DNA of 64,000 nt, taken from contig CAVXNQ010000002.1 of NCBI GenBank assembly GCA_963763205.1, positions 124,001 through 188,000 of the forward strand. The letters are read 5' to 3'. The notes under the pieces are model-generated. The model had not been told where the DNA came from, ran no database searches, and saw only the letters and a program-made list of their open reading frames with translations. Source of the stretch: DDH964 sp963763205 (GTDB lineage: Bacteria; Desulfobacterota; Desulfuromonadia; Desulfuromonadales; DDH964). Shown piece by piece: positions 25,042-35,006 of this stretch. Within the stretch, counting starts at the first letter, position 1. Every line of letters begins with the position of its first letter. A program made the translations under genes and the position numbers.

Positions 25042-25674
25042 ATGAACAAAGCCAACCGCCGGGATTTTGACAAGGTCGCCGCCAGTTGGGACGAAAAACC
25101 CCAGCGGCGGCTCCTGGCCGCGGCAGTCGCCGGGGGGATCGCCGCGGACATCGCCCTGCAGCCTGGCATGCAGGCGCTGGAATTTGGTTGCGGTACCGGC
25201 TTGGTCGGGCTGCAGCTGGCCGCCGCGCTCGGAGAACTGACGGCCGCCGACTCCTCGGCGGGAATGCTGGAGGAACTGCGCAAGAAAAGCGAGTCCCTCG
25301 GCCTGGAGAATGTGACGCCGCTTTTGATCCCAGCGGATCGCTGGACCCTGCCGCCGGCAAGTTTCGACCTGGTCTTCTCCAGCATGGTGCTGCATCACAT
25401 CCCAGATACCGAAGCTCTCTTCCGGAACCTTCATCAGGTGCTGAAGCCGGGAGGTTTTTTGGCCCTCGCCGACCTGGAGCAGGAAGACGGCACCTTCCAC
25501 GACGATCCCACCGGCATCGCCCACCACGGCTTCGACCCGCAGGCCCTGTTGCGCCTGCTGGCGCGGCTTGGCTTCACCGACCTTCGGTCACGAACCGTTC
25601 ATACGATCCGCAAACCAGGGGGCGATGAGGAGGCAACCTATCCGGTCTTCATGATCACCGGCCGGAAGGCCTGA
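25042..25674 (+). CDS. class I SAM-dependent methyltransferase
   Basis: 210 residues, cytoplasmic. N-terminus NRRDFDKVAASWDEKP is typical of the small-molecule methyltransferase family. SAM motif I is ALEFGCGTGLVGLQLA, motif II LTAADSSAGMLEEL, and a later signature is MVLHHIPDTEALFRNLHQVLKPGGFL. The substrate is unknown. It overlaps the next gene by one base (TGATG), so the two form an operon. Start preceded by AAAGGACTCACC. Confidence 0.88.
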   Translation: MNKANRRDFDKVAASWDEKPQRRLLAAAVAGGIAADIALQPGMQALEFGCGTGLVGLQLAAALGELTAADSSAGMLEELRKKSESLGLENVTPLLIPADRWTLPPASFDLVFSSMVLHHIPDTEALFRNLHQVLKPGGFLALADLEQEDGTFHDDPTGIAHHGFDPQALLRLLARLGFTDLRSRTVHTIRKPGGDEEATYPVFMITGRKA

Positions 25675-26003
25675 TGGCGGAGCGATTCATCTCGGAACCC
25701 CTCGAACCCGTCACCGCCGGCGCCGACACGGCGCTGATGGCGATCGGCGAGCCGGGGCTTCCGGAAGCCTTCCGCTGGCGCGGTCGGCTCATCGTGGTGC
25801 GGGGGGTGCTGCGCAGCTGGCATGAAACCGGACCCTGCAGCCACGGCAGCCCGGAGCTGTACCTGCGCCGGCACTGGTTCGAAGTCATGACCGATTACGG
25901 CCGGATGAAGATCTATTTTGAACGGCAGCCGCGCCGCGGCCGGAAACAGCCGCGCTGGTGGCTGTTCAGCCTGGAGCCGGGCGCCGACGGCGGAACCGGT
26001 TAA
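25674..26003 (+). CDS. small conserved protein (DUF6504-like)
   Basis: 109 residues, rich in Trp and Arg. A beta-rich core (AFRWRGRLIVVRGVLRSWHE, then HWFEVMTDYGRMKIYFER) ends RWWLFSLE. The pattern resembles DUF6504 as I remember it; not checked. The N-terminal third (SEPLEPVTAGADTALMAIGEPG) looks flexible. It is translated from the overlapping TGATG junction after the methyltransferase. No function is known. Confidence 0.65.
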   Translation: MAERFISEPLEPVTAGADTALMAIGEPGLPEAFRWRGRLIVVRGVLRSWHETGPCSHGSPELYLRRHWFEVMTDYGRMKIYFERQPRRGRKQPRWWLFSLEPGADGGTG

Positions 26004-26044
26004 CCTCAGCAGCCCAGCCCTCCCCCACCGGCCCTGATCCACAA

Positions 26045-26086
26045 CCAAGAGCCGCCGCCGGGAAATTCCCGGCGGGCGGCTCTTGG
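26045..26086. terminator. hairpin between convergent genes
   Basis: CCAAGAGCCGCC and its complement flank an inner CCGGGAA/TTCCCGG stem. It lies between the 26003 stop and the aconitase stop at 26111 and could serve both strands, although T-tracts are weak. Confidence 0.65.
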
Positions 26087-26110
26087 CTTCAGACTCCTCG
26101 GGATTCCGCT

Positions 26111-28048
26111 CTACCCCTTCAGCTTCTTCTTCACGAAATTCAGCGTTCCGCCAGCGATCAGGTGCTGGCGCTGGCGCGGGGAGACCTGCAGGACGGTGAC
26201 GACCTCCTGTCCGTCTACCTCCACCGGGATCTCCGTCTCCCCCGCCTCCAGATGCTTGCGCACCTCGGGAAAGACGACCTTCTTCCCCTTCTCGAACTTG
26301 GCATAATCCGCCGGATCCTTGAAGGTCAGCGGCAGGATGCCGAAATTGCAGAGGTTGGCCTTGTGGATGCGGGCGAAGCTCTTGACGATTTTGGCCCGGA
26401 CGCCCAGGAAGCGCGGCGCCAGGGCGGCATGTTCGCGGGAAGAGCCCTGGCCGTAGTTGTCGCCGCCGATCACCACGACGTTCCCCCGCTTCTGGCACTC
26501 CTGGTGGAAATCAGGGGCGATCTGGTAGAAGACGAACTCGCTGATCGCCGCGATGTTGGAGCGCAGCGGCAGCACCTTGTTGCCGGCCGGCATGATGGTA
26601 TCGGTGGAGATGTTGTCCTCTACCTTGATCACCACCTCGGCTTCCAGGGTGTCCGGCAGTTCGTCGAAATCGGGCAGCGGCTTGATGTTGGGACCGCGTA
26701 CCACCTGGGTGCCGTGCAGCTTATCGCTGGGGAAGATGATCGACGACTCGTCGACCAGGTATTTTTCCGGATCCTGGATGCGCGGATAGGCCATCTCCTG
26801 GCCGAGCTCGCGGGGATCGGTGATCACCCCTTTCAGGGCCGCGGCCGCCGCGGTCTCCGGGGAGCAGAGATAGACCTGGTCGTCCTTGGTCCCGGACCGC
26901 CCGGGAAAGTTGCGCGGGAAGGTGCGCAGCGAAACCTGCCCGGTCCCCGGCGCCTGGCCCATGCCGATGCAGCCCAAACATCCCGACTGGTGGATGCGCG
27001 CCCCGGCCAGCAGCAGCGCCATCACCCCGCCCTGTTCGGCGATGTTCTCCAGCACCTGGCGGCTGCCGGGATTGATGTGGAAGGAGGTATCGGGGTGGGC
27101 GTGGCGCCCCTCGACGATTCTCGCCGCCACCATCAGGTCGCGGAAGGAGGAGTTGACCGAGGAGCCGACGATGGCCTGGTCGACCTTGATCCCGGCGACG
27201 TCGGCGACCCGCTTGATGTTTCCCGGCGAGGTCGGGCAGGCGATCAGCGGCTCGACGTTGGCCAGGTCGATCTCGTCGTGCTCGTCATAGTCGCAACCGG
27301 GATCGGCATCAAGCTCCCGCCAGGCGTCGCCGCGCCCCTGGGCCGCCAGGTACTGGCGGGTGCGCTCGTCGGAGGGGAAGATGCTGGTGGTGGCGCCGAG
27401 TTCGGTCCCCATGTTGCCGATCGTCTCGCGGTCGGTGGCCGAGAGGGTCTTCACCCCCGGTCCGTAGTACTCGACGATCTTGCCGACGCACCCCTTGACG
27501 TCGTAGCGGCGCAGCATCTCCAGGATCACGTCCTTGGCGCTGACCCAGTCGGGGAGCTGCCCGGTCAGCTTGACGCCGAGCACCTTGGGACAGGGGAAAT
27601 GGTAGGGATGTCCGGCCATCGCCAGCGCCACGTCAAGTCCGCCGGCGCCGATCGCCAGCATCGACACCCCGGCGGCGCCGGGGGTATGGCTGTCCGAACC
27701 GATCATGGTCAGTCCCGGGCGGCCGAAGCGCTCCATGTGCACCTGGTGGGAGACGCCGTTGCCCGGCCGGGAGAAGTGGATGCCGTAGCGCGCGCAGGCG
27801 GTCTGCAGGTATTTGTGGTCGTCGGCGTTCTTGTTGTCGGTCTGCAGCAGGTTGTGGTCGACGTACTGGGCCGCCAGGCCGACCTTGACCCGGGCCAGGC
27901 CGAGGGACTCGAATTCGAGCATCGCCATCGTCCCGGTGGCGTCCTGCAGCAGGGTATGGTCGATCCTGATGCCGATCTCTTCGCCGGGTACCAGCTTCCC
28001 CTCGACGAGATGGTCCTCGAGAATCTTCTGGGTCAGGTTGCTGGCCAT
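26111..28048 (-). CDS. aconitate hydratase, Aquifex-type
   Basis: 645 residues from MASNLTQKILEDHL behind AAAGGGGGAACG. It catalyses citrate/isocitrate interconversion with a [4Fe-4S] cluster in the TCA cycle. Motifs: LLQDATGTMAMLEFE, the substrate loop MIGSDSHTPGAAG, a single Cys within GSVN-like VGSSVNSS, the cluster pair in GCLGCIGMGQAPG, and the C-terminal swivel domain with GGDNYGQGSSREHAAL. Length and N-terminus fit the shorter class (TIGR01342 type), not AcnA or AcnB. It lies 85 bp downstream of an AcnA-type gene in the same direction, giving two unrelated-looking aconitases in one operon. Confidence 0.9.
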   Translation of the reverse strand: MASNLTQKILEDHLVEGKLVPGEEIGIRIDHTLLQDATGTMAMLEFESLGLARVKVGLAAQYVDHNLLQTDNKNADDHKYLQTACARYGIHFSRPGNGVSHQVHMERFGRPGLTMIGSDSHTPGAAGVSMLAIGAGGLDVALAMAGHPYHFPCPKVLGVKLTGQLPDWVSAKDVILEMLRRYDVKGCVGKIVEYYGPGVKTLSATDRETIGNMGTELGATTSIFPSDERTRQYLAAQGRGDAWRELDADPGCDYDEHDEIDLANVEPLIACPTSPGNIKRVADVAGIKVDQAIVGSSVNSSFRDLMVAARIVEGRHAHPDTSFHINPGSRQVLENIAEQGGVMALLLAGARIHQSGCLGCIGMGQAPGTGQVSLRTFPRNFPGRSGTKDDQVYLCSPETAAAAALKGVITDPRELGQEMAYPRIQDPEKYLVDESSIIFPSDKLHGTQVVRGPNIKPLPDFDELPDTLEAEVVIKVEDNISTDTIMPAGNKVLPLRSNIAAISEFVFYQIAPDFHQECQKRGNVVVIGGDNYGQGSSREHAALAPRFLGVRAKIVKSFARIHKANLCNFGILPLTFKDPADYAKFEKGKKVVFPEVRKHLEAGETEIPVEVDGQEVVTVLQVSPRQRQHLIAGGTLNFVKKKLKG

Positions 28049-28133
28049 GTCGTTCCCCCTTTCGCTGATATCTCCATTCATTTTAACAGAGCACAGGGCT
28101 TTACAACCGGCGGCCGCCGAATGGGCGGTCTCC

Positions 28134-30827
<2,694 letters not shown>

Positions 30828-30966
30828 GAGCAACCTCCTCCGGGTCGGTGAAATTGACTAATTTTACCAGATGCCGGACGATCCGCCGCCCTGCCCTGCC
30901 AAGCTCTGCTTGCTATGCCCGAAATCTTTTGTTATCAAAGGGGTCACCCGTCAACCGGAGGCCTCC

Positions 30967-32091
30967 ATGGAAACCCTGACCGAGCTCTTCAAGGAAACCT
31001 TTCTCGGCATCACCCTCGGCCGCTTCGCCGCAGCATTCTTCATCCTGCTGGCCGCCCTGGTGCTGAAGAAGGTCTTTGCCCACCTCTTCGCCAAGGTCAT
31101 TTACCCCCTGGCGGCGCGCACCAAAAGCCGCTACGACGACCTCTTTTTGGCAGCGCTGCAAAAGCCGGCCGAGTTCCTGCTGGTGCTCGCCGGCCTGTTC
31201 GTCGCCGTGCAGGCGCTGCAGCTGCCCACCGACCCGGTCAACCTGCGCCGCTTCGCCTACGCCCTCCTCAAGGTGCTGGTGACCTTCGACGTCGCCTGGG
31301 GCCTCTTCAACCTGGTCGCCCTGCTGGAGGTCTACCTCGAAAAGTGGGTAGCCCGCACCGAGTCGATCCTCGACGACCACCTGCTCCCCTTCGTGCGCAA
31401 GAGCCTGCGCGCCTTTATCATCTTCATCGCCGTGCTGATGACGATCCAGAACCTCGGCTACTCGATCTCGGGCTTGCTCGCCTCCCTCGGCATCGGCGGC
31501 CTGGCGGTGGCCCTGGCGGCGAAGGATACCCTCTCCAACGTTTTCGGCTCGCTGATGATCATCCTCGACCGCCCGTTCCACATCGGCGACTGGATCAAGG
31601 CCGGCGACCTGGAGGGGACGGTGGAGGAAGTCGGCTTCCGCTCCACCAAGATCCGCACCTTTGCCAAGACGCTGATCTCGGTCCCCAACAGCACTCTCAC
31701 CAACATGGCCATCGACAACTTCAGCCGCATGCCGAGGCGGCGCATCAAGCTGACCGTCGGCGTCACCTACGAAACGACACCCCAGCAGATGCGCCAGGCG
31801 GTGGCGGGAATCCGCGCACTGCTGAGCAACCACCCGGCCATCGACCAGGAGTTCTTCCTTGTCAATTTCACCGACTTCGGCGCCTCCTCACTCGACATCA
31901 TGGTCTACTGCTTCACGACCACCACGGTCTGGGGAGACTACCTGGCCGCCCGCGAAGAGCTGTGCTTGCAGATCATGGAACTGCTGGAGGGGATGGGTCT
32001 GGAGATCGCTTTCCCGACCCGGACGCTCTACCTCAAGGGGCAGGCGGGGGACATGCAGCCGGTGCCGGCGGGAGAGGAACAATTAACCTAG
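30967..32091 (+). CDS. MscS-family mechanosensitive channel
   Basis: 374 residues. N-terminal helices (FAAAFFILLAALVLKKVF, AEFLLVLAGLFVAVQAL, LRAFIIFIAVLMTIQNLGY) lead to the pore helix with the Gly/Ala pattern SGLLASLGIGGLAVALAAKDT. The beta domain contains RPFHIGDWIKAGDLEGTVEEV and FRSTKIRTFAKTLISVPNS, and a C-terminal cytosolic domain follows. It opens under membrane tension to release solutes during osmotic downshock. Start behind CCGGAGGCCTCC. It is divergent from the acnA operon. Confidence 0.9.
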   Translation: METLTELFKETFLGITLGRFAAAFFILLAALVLKKVFAHLFAKVIYPLAARTKSRYDDLFLAALQKPAEFLLVLAGLFVAVQALQLPTDPVNLRRFAYALLKVLVTFDVAWGLFNLVALLEVYLEKWVARTESILDDHLLPFVRKSLRAFIIFIAVLMTIQNLGYSISGLLASLGIGGLAVALAAKDTLSNVFGSLMIILDRPFHIGDWIKAGDLEGTVEEVGFRSTKIRTFAKTLISVPNSTLTNMAIDNFSRMPRRRIKLTVGVTYETTPQQMRQAVAGIRALLSNHPAIDQEFFLVNFTDFGASSLDIMVYCFTTTTVWGDYLAAREELCLQIMELLEGMGLEIAFPTRTLYLKGQAGDMQPVPAGEEQLT

Positions 32092-32103
32092 AAAAAGCAA
32101 CTG

Positions 32104-32230
32104 CACCGCCAAGACGCAAAGAACGCCAAGCAAATCAAAGAGAAGTCAAGAAAAGCGCCCAACCCAAAGGTGAAATCCTTCCCCTTTATACGTGCTTGAT
32201 ATTCTTTGCGGACTTTGCGCCCCTGCGGTG
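32104..32230. repeat. 127-bp inverted-repeat element
   Basis: CACCGCCAAGACGCAAAG continues into a 27-bp left arm. The reverse complement of the right arm, ending at GCGGTG, matches it at 20 of 27 positions. The middle is AT-richer than the surroundings. This is the look of the widespread CGCAAAG/CTTTGCG palindromic elements. It lies between mscS and the SAM synthetase gene, both of which end here. Confidence 0.6.
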
Positions 32231-32282
32231 AGGAACTGCTGTTTTTAGGATTAATGGGCAGGAAATGACCCCCCGGTCGGAG

Positions 32283-33485
32283 TCAGCAAAGGGGAATGGC
32301 GCCGCGGGCCAGCCGTTCACAAAGCTCGCCGATGCCGGCGAGCGCCTCGTCCAGGAGACCTCGAACCTGCGGCCGCAGCAGGGAGAGGTCGGCAGGTTTT
32401 TCCGGAGTCACCTGGGCATAGATCATCGCCGGCCGGTCGATCGGCTGGCCGATGCGACTGACCAGCCAGACGTAGACCTCCCGGATTCCCGCGATCTCGC
32501 CGTAGATGGTTTGGGCCACCTCATGGGCGAGAACGCTGTAGATCTTGCCGACGTGGCTGACCGGGTTCTTTCCCGCCGCCGCCTCGGTTCCCTGGGGCCG
32601 GTTGAGGGCGATCAGGCCGTTGACCCGGTTGCCCCGTCCCACCTGCCCCGAGTCTCCCCCCTCGGCGGAGGTTCCCAAAAGGCTCAGGTAGGTACCCGCC
32701 ACCCCCCGCCCCAACCTGTCCAGGGTATTGAAATGGACCCGGCAATGGACAGGGTCGCGCCGCCCGGCAAGGAAATGTTCCATCTCCCTGGTCATCAACT
32801 CCTTGCGCCGAAAATAGTCGGCCTCCGAGGGCACCAGACCGGCCAGCAGCGGCATGGCCACGGTCAGCTCCACATCCCGGCCATGGCGCACGCCCATGAT
32901 CTTGACGTCTTCGCCGCTATCGGGGAAGCGGGCCTTGAAATCGGCAGAATTGAGAAAAGTTTCGAGTCCGAGAACCGTCTTTTCGGTGGGCGTCAGCGGG
33001 GCGTAGCCGACGGCGGCGGAGGTATCGTTGGCGGCCGGGGACGCGCCGCCCCGAGCGAAGATATCGGCGAGTTCGGTGGAACCCGGCGCCAGCACGGTGC
33101 GAATCCGCAGCTGGCTGTCGACCTCGATCCGGCGCAGATGCTGCCGGAACCAGTCGCGCGCCGTGGCCGCGGCAATCTCGGCGACGGGGATCGCTCTCTC
33201 ATTGCACCTGGTTGCGGCCCGGTCGCCGATGAACAGTTCCATCGGCTGCAGCATCCGGCCGCCGCCGAATCCGACTTCCACCTGCCCGGCGGCCAGCAGT
33301 CCCTTGTCGACGTTGTGATGGAGGATGGCGCCGCAACGTTCCCGGTAGGCGCCGCACAAGGCGACCGACACGGCATCCAGCACCGCGTCACAGATCGAAT
33401 CCGGGTGACCGAGCCCCTTGCGCTCGACAATCTCAACCGGCGCTTCGGCCATCGTCGTGGCCGGGCCCGCTTCGATGACCATCAT
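32283..33485 (-). CDS. archaeal-type S-adenosylmethionine synthetase
   Basis: 400 residues, matching the archaeal MAT family and not bacterial MetK. Diagnostic segments are EIVERKGLGHPDSICDAV, ILHHNVDKGLLAAG, ATRCNERAIPVAEIA, GRGNRVNGLIALNRP and GKNPVSHVGKIY. It joins methionine and ATP into SAM. The start is ATG behind GGGGAGGATG. No bacterial metK or SAM riboswitch is seen in the window. Archaeal-type MATs occur patchily in bacteria, so transfer is likely somewhere in the lineage. The gene is compositionally like its neighbours. Confidence 0.9.
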   Translation of the reverse strand: MMVIEAGPATTMAEAPVEIVERKGLGHPDSICDAVLDAVSVALCGAYRERCGAILHHNVDKGLLAAGQVEVGFGGGRMLQPMELFIGDRAATRCNERAIPVAEIAAATARDWFRQHLRRIEVDSQLRIRTVLAPGSTELADIFARGGASPAANDTSAAVGYAPLTPTEKTVLGLETFLNSADFKARFPDSGEDVKIMGVRHGRDVELTVAMPLLAGLVPSEADYFRRKELMTREMEHFLAGRRDPVHCRVHFNTLDRLGRGVAGTYLSLLGTSAEGGDSGQVGRGNRVNGLIALNRPQGTEAAAGKNPVSHVGKIYSVLAHEVAQTIYGEIAGIREVYVWLVSRIGQPIDRPAMIYAQVTPEKPADLSLLRPQVRGLLDEALAGIGELCERLARGAIPLC

Positions 33486-33586
33486 CCCGGCATCCTCCCC
33501 GGCCAGCCTCCCTTCCCGGGTAGAAGATCAGGAGGGAAACGGCGATTTCATCGGTTCAACCTTGATGCCTTGGCAAAAACTCAGAG

Positions 33587-33727
33587 GATGGCTAAGCAAA
33601 AATTTCGTCCTACAAGACCTGGTGGTTTTTCAGGGGCGAAGGCATACATCAGATAGGTCGAGGTCCTGAAAAAACGCCGTAACACAGTAGGGCGGACTTT
33701 AGGGCGGACTTTTTGCGACGCCATCAA
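33587..33727. repeat. dispersed repeat, copy A (141 bp)
   Basis: Shares a nearly identical 129-141 bp core with copy B at 34212-34340, same orientation. It starts GATGGCTAAGCAAAAATTTC and ends TTTTTGCGACGCCATCAA. Contains the inverted arms TTTTTCAGG and CCTGAAAAA. Copy A has a small internal duplication GGGCGGACTTT absent from copy B. Confidence 0.9.
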
Positions 33728-33897
33728 CAATCGAGCAGGCTGCGGATCCTGAGTTTGATGTCTTCAGGAAGCAGGGACCAATAGGGACTGGCCGTCAACT
33801 CGCGGAATTCGTCCAGCTTCTCCTCGAAGGAAAGCATCTGCCAGTGATTCAGGCCCGCAAGGGACGACTGTCTCGGTGGATAGCGTAATTGATTCAT
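33724..33897 (-). CDS. small hypothetical protein (57 aa)
   Basis: Start MNQLRYPPRQSSL has a good AGAAGGAGCC site 5-8 nt upstream; longer readings lack one. The C-terminal part (MLSFEEKLDEFRELTASPYW, then SLLPEDIKLRIRSLLDC) looks like a folded helical domain. No membrane segment is seen. It lies between two copies of a dispersed repeat. Family not recognised; it might be carried with the repeats or be a local regulator. Confidence 0.5.
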   Translation of the reverse strand: MNQLRYPPRQSSLAGLNHWQMLSFEEKLDEFRELTASPYWSLLPEDIKLRIRSLLDC

Positions 33898-34141
33898 CAG
33901 CGGCTCCTTCTGCGGTCGCTTCGCGGTCGAGGCATGGAATCCGGAGGCGGAGGAAGATCCAAAAAATTTTATGGGAATTGGTTTTCGATGGGTTGGAAGA
34001 TGCGCCGACAGTGTGAATCTATCGCGCAATTGGGCTTTTGCAACCGCTGCCGAAAATTAATTTTCCGCTCCCGGGCCGGCCTTATTTTGGCACCGGCCGC
34101 GGCGGGAATCCCCCGCGCCGCCTGCGGCAACAGTCTCTCCA
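33898..34141. other. intergenic, nothing recognised
   Basis: AT-moderate gap between the small gene and the Hsp20 terminator; presumably holds the promoter of the 57-residue gene. Confidence 0.4.
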
Positions 34142-34178
34142 GCAAAAAGACGGCGACCATCCGGCCGCCGTCTTTCTT
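34142..34178 (-). terminator. rho-independent terminator, minus strand
   Basis: AAAGACGGC/GCCGTCTTT stem (34146-34175) with a T-run on the minus strand. It lies about 200 bp past the Hsp20 stop, beyond repeat copy B. Confidence 0.75.
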
Positions 34179-34211
34179 CATGGACATTAATGGTTTCGCA
34201 GAAACCCATGG

Positions 34212-34340
34212 GATGGCTAAGCAAAAATTTCGTCCGACAAGGCCTGGTGTTTTTTCAGGGGCGAAGGCCTACATCAGGTAGGTCGAGGTCCTGAAAAAAC
34301 GCCGTAACGCCGTAGGGCGGACTTTTTGCGACGCCATCAA
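34212..34340. repeat. dispersed repeat, copy B (129 bp)
   Basis: Second copy of the element at 33587-33727. Internal inverted repeats are cleaner here: GTTTTTTCAGG with CCTGAAAAAAC, and inside them CCTAC-atcag-GTAGG, so the unit can form a cruciform or RNA stem. Non-coding. Confidence 0.9.
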
Positions 34341-34374
34341 CATTAGCTTAAATATTTTGAACAGATGCGCGCTG

Positions 34375-34821
34375 TCAACTCTCGATCTTCACCGTGATCT
34401 GCCGCGGCGCCGCCTCGTCGAGCTTCGGCAGAACCACCTTGAGGACGCCGCTCTCGCAGCTGGCGCGAGTTCCTTCCGAAGCGACGCCGGAGGGCAGGGA
34501 AAAAGTCCTGCGGAAGCGGCCATAGCCCCGTTCGATGCGATGGTAGTTCTGTTTGCTTCCTTCCCGTTCCAGCTTGCGCTCCCCGCTGATGATCAGGTTG
34601 TTGCCCTCGATCTGCACCTCGATGTCCTCCGGGGCGACCTCCGGGAGCTCCATCTTCACGACCACCTCGGCGGCATCCTCATAGATATCCACCGGCGGCA
34701 TCCAGCCTCCCTCCTCGAAAGGTTCGCCGGCATTCCGTTCCCGGCTCTGTTCGAAGAGCCGGTTCATCTGTTCCTGCATGATGCGCAGTTCGCGCAAGGG
34801 GTCCCATTTGACAATGGCCAT
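34375..34821 (-). CDS. Hsp20/alpha-crystallin small heat-shock protein
   Basis: 148 residues from MAIVKWDPLRELRIMQEQM. The alpha-crystallin domain is VVVKMELPEVAPEDIEVQIE with NLIISGERKLE, followed by the C-terminal GVLKVVLPKLDE. It is a holdase chaperone. A CTTGAA/CCACAATC element upstream (34886-34916) suggests sigma-32 control, unlike the housekeeping-style promoter of the Hsp20 at 20350. Start chosen at the ATG behind GAGAGGACC; the longer frame lacks support. Confidence 0.93.
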   Translation of the reverse strand: MAIVKWDPLRELRIMQEQMNRLFEQSRERNAGEPFEEGGWMPPVDIYEDAAEVVVKMELPEVAPEDIEVQIEGNNLIISGERKLEREGSKQNYHRIERGYGRFRRTFSLPSGVASEGTRASCESGVLKVVLPKLDEAAPRQITVKIES

Positions 34822-34885
34822 GACGGTCCTCTCCCGGGCAGAGGCGGGGCGGCACAACCGCGCGGGCGTTGCCCCGCAGGGATAC

Positions 34886-34916
34886 GATTGTGGCACTGAA
34901 CGGCAGGCTTTTCAAG
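34886..34916 (-). promoter_or_regulatory. sigma-32-like promoter of hsp20
   Basis: Minus strand CTTGAA (34916-34911), 17 bp, CCACAATC (34893-34886). It resembles the heat-shock consensus CTTGAA/CCCCAT, and TTGAAA/CACAAT also fits sigma-70. Confidence 0.5.
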
Positions 34917-35006
34917 TCACCGTGCCCGGCTTCCACAAAAAGACGGGCCAGCGGCATCTGCGCCCGGCCCGTTCCGTTCTGTCCCGCCGCCAGCTGGGTT
35001 CCGCCG

